Assembly: GCA_032622095.1 (NCBI GenBank)
Contig: CP136064.1
Location: forward strand, 143,239,954-143,303,953
Direction: 5' to 3'
Origin: Siphonodentalium dalli
Taxonomy: Eukaryota > Mollusca > Scaphopoda > Gadilida > Siphonodentaliidae
Length of the DNA: 64,000 nucleotides
In this document: positions 42,238-54,900 of the stretch, one piece after another
How positions within the stretch are numbered: the stretch's first letter is position 1
Layout of the letters: every line of letters begins with the position of its first letter
The notes under the pieces: model-generated
The model's input: the letters and a program-made list of their open reading frames with translations, nothing else
Database searches by the model: none
What the model was told of the DNA's origin: nothing
Position numbers and translations under genes: made by a program

Positions 42238-43427
42238 ACGAGAGGCCGATCACGATCGGCAGATGTTTAACCCATCCCTTGGCGATAGTAAATTGTTATG
42301 ATCAGAATCATAATCTTTTAATGTTGAATTATAGAGTATACTGTTATGATCTAAAGTAGTATATGACAAATGTACATAATAACCAGTAATAACACAAATT
42401 ATTGGAATGTATGAGTCAAAAAAGAAGGCTTAATATAACATCTAAACTCTAGAGCCTGTCACCACTATCATAGTGTAATCAGTTCTATTCATGTTGTTGC
42501 AAATTGCCATGTGAGATATCAAAATAATATTAGTTATTTATTTAATGAAAAAGGTTAAAAGACATGGAATGGGTAAAAGGGGTTAAATCACCTATCTCTG
42601 CCCTGTTTGATCCAATGTAGTCCCATCATCCAAGGACTTAGAGAGCTCCATTGGTCATTCACATGGCTAAGTTGTGGTTAAAAAGATAGCTAAATCAATT
42701 TATCCAATAATAATCTGTGTCTCTTATATAGAGCTAACATAATTTATGAGGCTATAAATAACTCTCAATAAACCATATTGTCTTTTATCTCTATCACAGA
42801 GAAGCAGGTATTCATTAATTGTAAGTTACTTGGGTTATAATCTGGATAATTCTTAGTTGAAAAAGGGCCATATCTCTGGTAAAACAAATTGGATCTAACC
42901 CATATTCAAACTCTTTCTGTATTTTGAGTTGAGAAACTCACATACCAAATTTGGTTCCTATCAGATGAAAAATGGTTGATTTATCGAAGGATGTGTGAAT
43001 TATATGTCAAAGGGCCATAACTACATTAAAACAAATCAGATCAAACCCATATTCGAACTCAATCTGTACGTTGGGCTGAGAAACTCATATACCAAATTTG
43101 GTTCCGATCAGATAAAAAATGTTTGATTTATGGCAGAATGCATGAATTCTAAGTCGAAAAAGGGCCATAACTCCGTAAAAAAAACTCGGATCAAACCCAT
43201 ATTCGAACTCGATCTGTATTTTGGGCTGAAAAACCCACATACATATTGGTCTTGATCAGATAGAAAATGTTTGAGTTATTGCATTATATGTAAAGTGTCT
43301 ACAGACGGACAGACGGACGGATGGATGGATGGTGCGACAGACAGACGGACGGACAAACAACGAGTGGTCAATCTGGACAACGACACTATGTTTACCATAC
43401 TATGGTATGGGTAAACATAAAAAACAG
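42238..43427 (+). repeat. ~1.2-kb block: dispersed segment plus ~155-bp AGGGCCATAACTC tandem units
   Basis: Starts with AACGAGAGGCCGATCACGAT (as at 10717). From about 42850 three units each carry AAAGGGCCATAACT, then GATCAAACCCATATTCGAAC, and CATACCAAATTTGGTTCC. It ends with GACGGACGGACAAAC and the palindrome CATACTATGGTATG. Family as at 1.2 and 6.2 kb. Non-coding. Confidence 0.6.
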
Positions 43428-43505
43428 CGATAATGACGCCATATTTTTCGCACTTTTATCGCATTTTTTTTCGCATATGCGAAAGAGGTTTTGACATGGT
43501 CCCTA
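43428..43505 (-). repeat. Right part of the interrupted TTCGCATATGCGAA-family copy
   Basis: Carries the terminal inverted word TTTCGCATATGCGAAAGAGG then TTTTGACATGGTCCC, equivalent to the 5' end of the copy at 32575. Confidence 0.5.
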
Positions 43506-43751
43506 AGTATATGGTATTGCATAAACATTTCCTCGAGCTCGATCATGTTTTGGCAACAAAGGGGGTATTGTATTATTCACATTCCTAGTTTTTTCCTTGA
43601 CAAAATTCTCTATCAACAGGATATAGCCCCGAGTCCTTGAGTATATTGAAACGATGTGACTCATATCTGTGTGCCAGAGAGTAGTATGGCAAACGGGGTA
43701 AGGTAATTATATTACGTTTTCAAACTGTCACATTTTTGAACGAGGAACAGG

Positions 43752-44120
43752 AATTTTGGGGCAAGGATAAAGTCTGATTTGGCATCACTTCTCGGGAATT
43801 AAAAGTGCATTTTATAACATATTTTCACATCACTTGATATAATTGCTTAGTGAATGTGTATTGCAATATATTTATCACCTGTCATTATTTTTGTGATCCC
43901 AATCCTGTTTATTAACTCGAATCAATGTCTCATGGTGAATGAGACATTGATTCGAGTCAATAAACAGGATTGGGATCACAAAAATAATGACAGGTGATAA
44001 ATATATTGCAATACACATTCACTAAGCAATTATATCAAGTGATGTGAAAATATGTTATAAAATGCACTTTTAATTCCCGAGAAGTGATGCCAAATCAGAC
44101 TTTATCCTTGCCCCAAAATT
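43752..44120. repeat. Near-perfect 369-bp palindrome
   Basis: The left arm from AATTTTGGGGCAAGGATAAA to GAATCAATGTCTCA is mirrored by the right arm ending TTTATCCTTGCCCCAAAATT. By eye I find one mismatch (TTAACTC versus TTGACTC) in about 181 bases per arm and a loop of about 7 bases (TGGTGAA region, centre 43936). Non-coding. It could be a foldback element, a recent inverted duplication or an assembly artefact. Confidence 0.9.
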
Positions 44121-45690
44121 AAACAACCTGCCTAATTCGCAGTAACCTGACCGTTTTTGCGAGAGTGTGAGATTGGGTACCACATTTTATTATCATCTTA
44201 CATCTTATTTCTTGCCCACAGTGCCCAAAGGTTATGGTTTCAATTGTATGTACATGGCACCGGATCGCTATAGTCATAATTGAGGTCCTAAAAGTATATT
44301 ATTCCAAAGTCCGTTATCTGCACGATCGAAGTACGGATTCAAGAACATGGGATAACCACGTATACTGGCCACCAGTGTACCAACAGAACCAATGAAAGTC
44401 AGCAGCACGTGCATGCCATCTAATTAATATGTGGATAATGTCCCTGGAACAGAACATAGAGAGAAATCCTGCAGCTGCTGACCGGTTCGATTCCATGGCC
44501 TACCAATCGAGTGAGATATGTTGTAATTCCACATGTCACTTGCTATTATTTCTGGAGCAGCCGGTGGAATTCTTACATGTATGTGAAATATAGTGCTGTT
44601 GCTGACCGCTCTGGACATTGGTCATTCTCACATTATAGCTGTTAAATTCAGGACTGTTTTCTGAATAGTCAGTATCTCGCAAAGACATTTGACTCATGGA
44701 GTGAGCAAGAGTGTCCGGCTGGTAGATCTCTTAAATTTCTTTGCCTACAAACTATGCATAGCATGGGTCATTGTAATGTGTATTAATCTTGGAATCTTTG
44801 GCAACAAACTCTTGCTATATTGCCAAAATTGATTCATAAAGCCCCCCCCCCCCCCCCCCCCCCCCGCCCCAAACAGGTGCTCAGTTTAAAGTTTGATATG
44901 GTATACCGGCATCTATGTTTTGGGTTACAAATTTAACCATAAGCTCAGAATAACTAGAAATCACTTCCATATCGCTATTATCTGGTGCAAAGAAAGCTGC
45001 AATTTTTTTAATCACAAGAGTGAATTGTGTAAGTAACACCAAAGTCACTCATTGTTTTCATAAAGGCTTTGGAGTTTCACAGTTTAGCTGTCTATCATAT
45101 GGAAAGGTGCTTTGGCACATCTAACAACTGAATTTATCATGACTTTTGGGAATCAACAGAGAAGGGGCATTAGTCATACAAATTAATATACATATGTACA
45201 TGCATATCTGAATAGCCGAAATAGCATACATAATTCTTTATTCATAGTTTTCATGACTGCTACATACATGTATTCACAGTGTCACTGATAAAGTCCACAC
45301 AATGTTCGCATTGCAGGTAATGGTGTTTTTCATTGGATCAAACAATGCTTTTTGTTGTTTGGGTAACACTAGTCTATTTATGGACACAGTATTGTTGGAT
45401 GCTCGATTTGATAAAACAAGAAAGAATCGGCTCACAGTGATACCTCAGCTTTCTGTTGTAATGCAACCGTCGATACATCAGACTCAGACGTACTATAGTT
45501 ATAAACTTATTTGCTTCTATTGCATCATATTTCTGTGGTCTCATAAATTCTCTCAATGGTCAGAATGGCTCTATTTACTTTTGGAATGAATAATTTGTTT
45601 GTTAAATGGGTTAATAAATCAAAAGCAATGTAATATTCCATACACTGAGGCTAGTATGGGGGAATTTGGTCAAAACTAATATTTTCGCTA
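44121..45690. other. Non-coding, with a long C run
   Basis: A run of about 24 C (44843-44866, one G after it) occurs. No gene recognised; frames near 44.3-44.6 kb and 45.3 kb have no support. Confidence 0.35.
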
Positions 45691-46010
45691 TTTTAAGCTG
45701 CCATCTTGGTGGCCATCTTGGTGGCCATCTTTGACATTTTATCAATCATTGAGCTAAAATTGATATATGTCCATCCAGAAAACATAACAATTGTGACAAA
45801 TGTTATTTCCATATCTTTTTTCTACTCCATTGGGGTAAAAGTCATTTTGTTTTGACAAATTCAGCCATTTTGACCACCATCTTAATAATATCCCGATTTG
45901 TCAAATTCCCCAATGCTGATCGGGTGTCCACCAGTAGATTCTTCTGAAGGGGACACTAGACCACTAGAATCCACCGAGAGAAAAAATCGTGGACTCCCTG
46001 CCTCAAGGAC
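45690..46010 (-). repeat. Repeat B, inverse copy
   Basis: GCCATCTTGGTGGCCATC is duplicated in tandem at the start; the rest matches 31780-32060 in reverse (TTTTGACCACCATCTT, AATTCCCC, CTAGAATCCACC). Confidence 0.55.
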
Positions 46011-46304
46011 TAGGTACAGTTGAAAATTTCAAGGTGGACACGCCAACCCCCCAAATCCCTGAGTAAAAGCCAAGAAAAACTGGTGAAAATATATTAATAT
46101 TAAATGTAAATTTACGATCTTATCATTTTTACTGCCTCGGTTATTTCTTGAATGTCGCGATTCTTGAAGTCGGCAGACCTCACATTAAACAAATGACATT
46201 GTTGTTCAACATGGAGAGAGATTAATTTCATGTGCTACAATCAATGGAGTGATTAAGAATGCAGAAAGTTAAATAACTAATTAGTACTAGATTTGAACAT
46301 GAAG

Positions 46305-47106
46305 AGATATATATAAATTAAAACCCAAGATGACCTCAGGCGGCCATGATTTTCAACAAACTTCGGAAAAAATTTGATGGCTCCAATCTAGTGGTCACCC
46401 CGAAGTTCCATATGAAGCCTGGTGATGATCAGATGAGGGATGTCTTTAGTCATGCAAAGAGTTTTTCAATGAAATTCGCAAAAATATGATGACACCCATT
46501 TAGGTCCCCCCCCCCAAGATCCAAATGAAGTTTGGTGATGATCGGATGATGGATGTAGTCTGTTGGGTCATGCAAAGAGTAAAATAAAGATGGCTGCTGG
46601 CGGCCATGTTTTTCAAAGAAATTTGAAAAAATGTTATGGCTCCCATCTAGAAGTCACCACAAAGATTCATATTAAGGATAAATGATTTAATCATGCCAAG
46701 AGTAAAATTCAAGATGGCCACCTGCAGCCATGTTTTTCATCGAAAATCTTTTAAATTTGATAGCTCCCATCTAGAGGCGATCCTAAACATGCCTGTAAAT
46801 TTTCAAAACAATTCTCCAATAAATGCGGGCTGCAGGGTGTGCCGATGGATTCAAATTTGAAATCCAAGATGGCTGATGTCGGCGATGTTTTTTTTAAAAA
46901 CAATTTCGCAAATAAACGATGGTTCCCATCTAGAGGTCACCAACAAAGATCCATATGAAGTTTGGTGATGATCGGATGAGAGATGTGACTTATAGGGTGT
47001 GCTAACAGAAATTGTTGATGGACTGACACCCATATGCACAGATGGACGGATGACGGATGCTAACCCATGGCAATAGCTCAGACTTGACTTCATGAAGTTG
47101 AGCTAA
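46305..47106 (+). repeat. Dispersed ~185-bp tandem repeat block (copy A2)
   Basis: Same units as 30205-31176, including the shared segment TTTTCAAAACAATTCTCCAA then TAAATGCGGGCTGCAGGGT. Ends with GGACGGATGACGGATGC and the hairpin TAGCTCAGACTTGACTTCAT then GAAGTTGAGCTA. Confidence 0.8.
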
Positions 47107-48460
47107 CAAAGGTATCACTGCCAAAATTCAATATTTAGGTCTTTGTGTGAATATTCCTCGATGGTGTGGGGCTGCCATTTTGTCCAGTTACAGCTTGAGA
47201 CTGGATGATTTTAATAAGCAACTTTTGTGAGCCGATATTGCAATAATAATGAATTTTATATTACCCGGGGGAAAAGTCATGATTGTGAGCAAGAGAAATC
47301 AGCTCACAAAAATTGCCTATATCATATAATATCACGCTTGGACATTCATATACTGTGAAATACATATTAAGGAACATGTTATTAACTAAGTAATATATTA
47401 CCTGCACCATTTCAATGGTATAAAGTTCACCATCAGAACTTCAAAATGTTCCAGTTTGAACTGATGGAATATGATCTCTACAGTCATAGCCAGGGTAGAG
47501 ATTCATGTCATAATTTAGATCTGCAGCACATTAGCTTCCACTTGACAATGGCACTATATAATTACATTGTGGATCTTAATGGAGTGCCAGTCTGTATTTA
47601 AACCACACCTTAAAGCTTCAGTGGAGTGTTTATCTATGAGACTGCCATCTATAGGACTGCATTGCACTGCAGCGACCTGGTGTCTAGGTTGCTGACCAAG
47701 CTTCCACTTGACAGGAACCCCACTCATGTAAATCACATTGTGTGGCTCTCACTTCATTAGCCTGTCGAGTCCCACTTTTGAGAAGCATAATCGACATCCC
47801 CAACTTTAATTACGATCAACGCAATATGGTATTGGAAACTGGAAGAAATTCTATAACTCTCATCCATCGTATTGATCTATTGTTAGTATTATTGGCCTGT
47901 CAGTCATGATTGATTGCCCAGTGCCAGCAGATATTTACCACAAATTTGCACTTTCCAGTCTGTATATAATCAAATTTCTACCAGGAAGAGTAATTTAGGT
48001 AGAATAAGGGTGTTGCCATGTGACTATAACTGACAAGTGACAACAATAAAAGAATGAGGGTTAATCATTTGATACTACATCTGTATAAGTGCATATGTAA
48101 AATGTCAATGAATGTACTGTAACATAACATCTATACTAAAGTACAAGCATATATTTGAGTGCAGCCATGTGATTCATATTATCCTCAGAAATTGTGCATC
48201 GGAACTGGTTTCAATGTTTCCCAGTGTGAGATGTTTCAGGAGTGATCAGAAATGTGCATGATAATGGCCTTCATTTCATATAGCGTCAGATTCAGGTTTT
48301 CGTGATATTCGTGTTATAACTTTTCCAGATCACAATTGCTAGAACATCAGTGTCATAGCAATGTGTGCCATTGATAATTATTTGATAAACTAAAACAATT
48401 TTTTTAATTCGGTTATAATTCTGCCATTCATTATATATTGATATTGGGTAAATCAAAAAG
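47107..48460. other. Non-coding, nothing recognised
   Basis: A donor-like CAGGTAATA (minus strand, 47396-47404) ends a 13-codon open stretch, too short to call an exon. Confidence 0.3.
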
Positions 48461-48499
48461 TTTTGAGTAAAATGTGAGCATCATATACCTAGTATTCAG

Positions 48500-48787
48500 G
48501 CTGAAAATGAACTACCTGAGAAATCATATATTACCAAGATGAGGAAATGTGAACCAATAATAATTAACTTGCTTTCTCTGGCTCATAATGAACAACTAAT
48601 TTCTCTTTCAAATAATGTAGAAGAAATGCATTTTATCCCCCAAGAAAATCACCTAAAAACAGACTATCAAAATAAGACACATAGCAAGAATAGTGAAAAT
48701 TACGACAATTCTACTTTCTATCCGGTTCGAGGTGATAAAAAAGAAACAGAATCTAGCCAGGAGGCTGATTACAATGCCCAACCTTAG
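48500..48787 (+). CDS. Hypothetical hydrophilic frame, possible terminal exon
   Basis: From a possible acceptor (ATACCTAGTATTCAG) one frame runs about 95 codons to a stop at 48785-48787, with ATG at 48539 inside. The peptide is charged and Asn/Gln-rich (QENHLKTDYQNKTHSKNSEN, RGDKKETESSQEADYNAQP). No domain, no second copy here, no promoter evidence. It could be the last exon of an unknown gene or chance. Confidence 0.25.
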   Translation, partial: AENELPEKSYITKMRKCEPIIINLLSLAHNEQLISLSNNVEEMHFIPQENHLKTDYQNKTHSKNSENYDNSTFYPVRGDKKETESSQEADYNAQP

Positions 48788-49540
48788 AAACCTTCTTAAA
48801 GGGGTTTAACTGCAGGGCATTTGCATGTTATTAGTGGAATGTTGTAAGCTAGGAAAATAACCAATAACTTGAGTATGTGCACAAGAGTAAACAGAGCCAG
48901 ATAATGTGCAGGGGATGCCATCTAATGCAAACAAATTCCACAGAATTCCTCTCAACGGCCTGTTGTTTCCATTAGGATCTGTGCTTGCAATCATTGTATA
49001 TGTTCACCATATGGTTCATTGGTTTTTTAGCATTGGAGCAATGGTGTGATGCTCTCTCGTGAAGTCTCATCTACCAGTCATATATCTCTGTGAAATCGGT
49101 TCATTCTCAAGAGACAGTCAAATTTATGAGTTTATGATATTCGTATTAAAGTTCTCATATGCAACTGTTCCTGAGTTAATCCTATAGTACAGGAAACTTT
49201 ATAATAGTGCACTAAAGGAATTTTAGTGATCTTTGTTAATATCCAGATTAAAATCAACATTTTCAATTCACTAAAACATTTTTTTCCTTGCAAAGTCCGA
49301 CAAATGCTTCTGAAGAAATTATATATAACTTAAGCAAGGAAATCATTCTTGAGAGATTTTATGTTTGCAAGCAATAGCTGTCAGATGCAGATGATAATTT
49401 ACAATCAACATCTATATGTTTTGGGTTCAGTTATGACTAACTATTTAATATTGAAGCATCTCTGATTTTCATCAACAAAATTGAGTTCTGCCACAGTGGC
49501 AGAAATTAGAGTTCAACCAGACATTTTATGACAATAATTA
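48788..49540. other. Non-coding, nothing recognised
   Basis: No supported feature. Confidence 0.3.
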
Positions 49541-49678
49541 GGAGATAAACATACCCTGTTTCGTTGTACATTCTGGGATTCGAGCATGAAAACAGTTTGT
49601 GAACTCGCCGGCGAGTTCACAAACTGTTTTCATGCTCGAATCCCAGAATGTACAACGAAACAGGGTACGTTTATCTCC
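49541..49678. repeat. 138-bp palindrome without spacer
   Basis: Arms of 69 bases meet at 49609/49610 (GCC|GGC). The only mismatch found by eye is 49551 (A) opposite 49668 (C). Outer ends GGAGATAAAC and GTTTATCTCC. Both strands therefore encode the same peptide start MKTVCELAGEFTNCFHARIP. That identity is a result of symmetry, not of a gene. Confidence 0.95.
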
Positions 49679-49854
49679 ATTGTAATTCAATCTAGCAAGG
49701 AATTTGCAAAAAAACTGTATAAAAAGTATCATTTAGTCATTTTCATGACACGAATCGAGACTTTCATTTCGCCGTTGTCACCGTGCACAAATCATTGGGT
49801 TTGTTCATTGCGTTACTCGGAACACTGCTCCGTAACCATTTCATGTGGGGCTGG

Positions 49855-50070
49855 TTGGCTCGTTTCGCTACTCTGTTCTACGCCGATGAAATTGTACCGT
49901 GTCATATTCAGATTTGATGCACGCTGAAGCGGCCGATGAACGGTATCTATAGACAACAACGCGCGATGTGCTCGTTTCGCTACTCGTTCTGAGCCGATGA
50001 AATTTGACCGTTCTACATATGCGGATTCAGATTTGATGCACGCTGAAGCGGCCGATGTCGGTGAATCGAA
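49855..50070 (+). repeat. Tandem duplication, ~118-bp period
   Basis: GCTCGTTTCGCTACTC, GCCGATGAAAT and CAGATTTGATGCACGCTGAA then GCGGCCGATG occur in both units. GC-richer than the flanks; could continue the unit of the palindrome next to it. Confidence 0.75.
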
Positions 50071-50189
50071 AACGAAAGTTAGCCGCTCTCGGCCAATCAG
50101 AATGCTTGTTTTTAGTGACAAATACTCAATTGAATTACAATGTTGAAAAGTTTCAACCTGGGAATGACCACAATGAGCCATTTATTGCC

Positions 50190-51251
50190 TGGCTTTAATA
50201 ATTGTCTCATTTAAGTGATTTATGTTTGTTATTCCATATTATTCCACAAGTGCTAGAATCTCTTTACACCTCAGAGGCAATTTCAGGAATAAGTTCACTA
50301 ACCCCTGGACATTCCACAAATACCCAATGCAGGACTAAAAACTAAACAAAGCTCATTATAACACACAAGTTATCTGTTTGCCTCCCAACTATGACTAATG
50401 ACAAACCTATGTCCAAGTGTTGTCTGGCAATTCAAAGAAAAACGTCAAGCATTCCGGGCTGCAATGAATTACAACCAAATCAATACTCAGGTCATACGAG
50501 CGCCTTTGAAGTACACGGAAATGCAATTTTCAAATATATCTGCACATTCATTAGAATTAGCCGCATGAGTGAGATTAGCTCAATAATAAATACACTACAC
50601 ATGTTAAAGATGAAATAAAATGTTAAATAAAGAAAAAGTGGAACTGGTGTGGTCTCAAAGATATCCTCCCAAGAGCCATGCTTCGTGTACTCAATAATGT
50701 TGGGCATAGGACTTCAAAGTGTTGATGGAGATGAAAGATGTTCTTTGTTAATTGGAGCAGCATTGAAGTACCTGTGGCTCCAAACTTACCTAAGATTGGT
50801 GCTTAGACCTGCTCAAGACTTAAGGATATCTGTCATTGATTGAGTATTTTATATTAATTGCTGTGGTTACAAGTCTTTGCACTTGAGACTGCCTTCATGG
50901 TGAAGCTTTATGAGTTTGCAGTAAAAGTATTCTATTGCTTATAAAAAGCAATGTTTTATTTTATTCAGACTGATATTTCCAGAATTTTTTTTTTATTTTT
51001 CTTGTGAACAAAGAATTTGCTCAGAGAGAGATATCCACAACTTAAAAGAGAAATTAGAAAAAAAAGTGTTGAGTTATTTTTTTTTCTTCCCGCTGTCAAT
51101 TTCTTAAAGTGCATGTTTTTAGTTATGACATCTTTTTATGTTTCAATCCATTCGGTTATATATATGTGATCTGGAAATCCAGAAACAAAATTTTCCATAG
51201 TACAATGCAATCACCACACAGACCAATGTCCTGTACTCTACCAACTATATT
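50190..51251. other. Non-coding, nothing recognised
   Basis: AT-rich with T runs; short chance frames only. Confidence 0.3.
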
Positions 51252-51985
51252 AGTCTAGGCTGTGCTGGGGGGTGATCGTCGCACATCGGGGGAATTTATG
51301 CGACCATCATTTTCTTATGGGAAAATTACTCTAGTTTTCAAATTCAGAGGGCGCCGAGCCGAGATAGGTGACAAAATATAACTTTTCACTATGTTTCACA
51401 GGGTACCCTACCTAAAAAATGACATATTTTCAAAGGTTAACAGGCATTAGCCAACTGGTTAACAGGGCAGCAACATCGGAAAGATTGTAAACATATATGC
51501 AAAATATGGAACGAATATAGACACTTAATCAGATTCAACATCGTTTTTCTGCTTTCGTTCTGATTTCGTGACGTCATGGTAAAATATGTAGCGTGACGCG
51601 TCAAACATTCATGGCGATTCAGACGAAGTGTTGTGCGTCAACTCTGTGCAAATATAGCATATCTGTCGAATTCTTCCAAGTTAAATATTTTTGCAAATGG
51701 AAGGGTGTTGCCTACAAAATGATATTCCTATCTTTATTATATATCTCCAAATGGTAAACTAACTGAGAAAAGCTTAACCCTCACCCCAATTTCACAAATA
51801 GCAACTTAGTTTGTTTCCAATAAAACATCGACAATGCACATTTTGTAGTGTCATATAGGGCAGAACCATCCGGGGACATTCATATAGGGCAGAACCATCC
51901 GGGGACATGGAGAATATAAGATTCCGTTAAAATCCTAGATTATGAAGGTAATAAAATCCAAGATGGCGTCCAAGATGGCTGCCAA
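51252..51985 (+). repeat. Left terminal inverted repeat
   Basis: Carries CCGAGCCGAGATAGGTGACAAA, GGTACCCTACCTAAAAAATG, the CRE-like GTGACGTCAT and GTGACGCGTCAAACATTCATGG; all recur inverted in the right arm. Confidence 0.85.
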
Positions 51986-54900
51986 GTTTAATATCGGCAC
52001 TCTGTGCACACTGAGTGTGCACACCGGTTGTAACTGATCTTTATTTCATAGAGGCTGTATTGTAATATGTATATTAGTCAACTGGTTACGTAAAACCAAT
52101 GATGGAGACCAAAATGGCCGCCATAAAACTAAAAAATGTTCCGATAAAATTACCTGCTTCCGAGTTGCAATGTTATGTCATCTGCATGTTATGAGTTTTG
52201 TAGCTTATTCGTTCGTGCATATATGTCTCTTGATAATGTGATCAGAATCCAATAAAACTGTTGGCATTGAGAAATTAAATGCTCATTTTATTTCTCAAAA
52301 TCGACATGCAATGCCAAATTGCCACAATGGGATAGTGTTTCAACCTGACATCCATTTTGTGGTATACAAGTCAACGTTCTGATTGGTGGTGAAACTGCTG
52401 ACTTTTATATTAGTACAATAAGAATTGAAGCTACAATGCCGACTAAATATACATATTCAATCCTCAATAACCAATGTAGGTGTCCACGGTAATGACTCAT
52501 TAGACCCGCTTACACAAACCGTCAAGCAATAACAACCAATTTAGAATCCTGATAAGTGCGGGTATGCATGGAATGGACAATTTATTTTATATATCTCATC
52601 AATGTTGTCAATGCGTACTGGGGTAATTGATTTTCACGTTCATTGGAGTGATGTTCTATTGAAATAACCGAAACAAATCTCAAACAAATCTGACAAAATA
52701 CGTATCTGTGTCGTTATATTCTCGCTATGGTCCCATCAGACGTGGATTTATGCTTATTTACTTAAGCAGTTCATTTGAGTATTTGCTTATCTGTACTTAA
52801 TTCTATGCCGCTTGATATGCGTGGTTGCAGGTGTATTAATTATTTTATTGAATACACATTGACGACCAATAGTATAATTGTTGTCCTGCTAATGTACTAT
52901 AGATCTTGTATGTCTGAGTAGTGGCTGATGCCTTCGGCGAGTTATATATATGCATTCGCTTCCATATTATTTTATATCTTCCCGGCTGTCCAGAATTCGC
53001 GTTGCTATCACAATATATTTAAACACATTATATGCATTCAGTATTTAACTTCATACAAGGCATTGGTCATTTTAAATAATATCAAGTTACTTGGAGCTTA
53101 CCCCAAGAATATTGCACAGAACCAACTTTCAGGTTTGGTTGGAACAGGTAGAATATTATCAAAACTGACCCCTCATTTGTAAATACTAATGCTTTAAATG
53201 ATAACGGTAAGTGTGAGGCCGTGGTATTGATTTTGATAAGTCCCATGAAATTTGGATCCATGAAAGTTGGTCTCACACTGTAGGTATCACACGACTCTCC
53301 GTCACACGCACCCAACTATGATAATCACGTACAGTACTCGAATGGAATAAAACTATATCATCCAATTTATATATCAGTATGGAGCAATCTCGGCAATTAA
53401 CCAAAGATGAAAAGTACAAGGATTAGAAAGCCACACAGTTAGAAGACGTGCTCAAAATGTCATATACTCAGTTGCTCAGCATTAGAATGATTCTTGTCAT
53501 GCTAAATGTGTCCCTTTCACTGATGCTGATCCATTTCAACCAACGGGATGACAACTCGTTGGTCACATGTTACCAGCCATAGCCGCGGAATTAGTTTTTA
53601 ATCAAAATAGAGTATAACCGCTACAGGTAGGACATTCTCAAGAAATATAGTAGCCGTGGAGTACTTTTAACACAAATGATAATTAGCAGCTCCTTTGCAC
53701 GATCGCCAATTTTCTGCAATGGAACAACCTACGTATCTGATATATATCAAATATTCATGATTGTGGTAATTGTCCCCAGGATACATTTTACGATATGCGT
53801 TATATGTATTTGACCGAAAGCATATATGCAAGCATGCGATTATCACAAATATCAGATAATGTACATAGGTGTGGTAGTTATTGCGTGCATTCATCTAAGT
53901 AGACGTCCCAGAAAACAATTGATTTAAATCCTTATTTTAGCTTAATATTGAGGAATTTGAAGCCGTAATGGGTCGGTATATTTTGAGTAAGTTTACCTTG
54001 TGAGCACCATACAATCAAACCAGGTTCCATCGTTGCATGTGGCGACGGTTCTATATTCGACAATGACACACGTTCTTGTTTGAATGTTGGATTGAATGTA
54101 TGACATATATAGACAATCGCAGTCGGACATTTGATGGCTGTTGGACCTATTTGCTCATAATATGGATTCTTCTGCGACATGGGGCAAGGCATATAGTAAA
54201 CTTACACATAGTATCCCACACATATGAAACTTCGAAAGTAGCAACACCCTTTGCTTCCAGCATATTAAATTAGTAATCTCTCTACTTTCTTATGTGTACA
54301 CCTGGTGGGAATTTAGATCGAGATACTTCATGCTTTGAGTTATGGGAATGTACGTGTAAAATTGCACACAAATAATGCAAACATATTTGCCCTTTGAAAA
54401 CCAGTTAAGTGTTACATTTAATAAATGGATCTAGTCTCGACTAAGGTTATGCGATTGAAGTTAATTTGTCTTCAAAATTGTCGATTCTAACTCGCCACCT
54501 TATTAAATCGAAAAAAGAAATATTTCTTATAATTTGAATTTAGTCCCAATATTAATAAAATTCGTCCATTTTTCTATTATATATACCCATGCCATTCAGT
54601 GCCATTTATGATTTACTTATGATAAACAATTACTTGTTGGGAACAATCACGTATCCAGCTGAATAGTAATTGGATTGCATCATATGATTGGTCAGGTCAA
54701 TTTAATCCAACAATACTGTCACAGTGAATTAACTATTGCAACTTCTCGGCTTATCGTACTTGGCAGAAATGCCCGCGCACATGTGCCAACCAACTTTTTT
54801 ATAGTGTTCCCCGAGTTGACAGCTAATGGTTAAATTAGGTTCACATAAGACCGGAACATCAACTTAATCGTGTCACCGGCTGTGTAGATCCGATAGATGT

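Noticed and set aside
44314-44618. Minus-strand frames of 60-64 codons, possible transposase scrap
   Set aside because: No motif could be fixed in any frame.
47396-47440. Possible minus-strand exon end (SDGELYTIEMVQ before CAGGTAATA)
   Set aside because: A stop lies 13 codons upstream and there is no acceptor between.
49586-49927. 113-codon plus-strand frame and its minus-strand twin
   Set aside because: Both start within the palindrome, which forces identical N-termini; no other coding evidence.
53082-54192. Minus-strand patches with CDGESCDTYSVRPTF and CVIVEYRTVATCNDGTWFDC as exons of a secreted protein
   Set aside because: Acceptor and donor sequences are weak and the two do not join into a known domain; kept only as a remark on the long-TIR interior.
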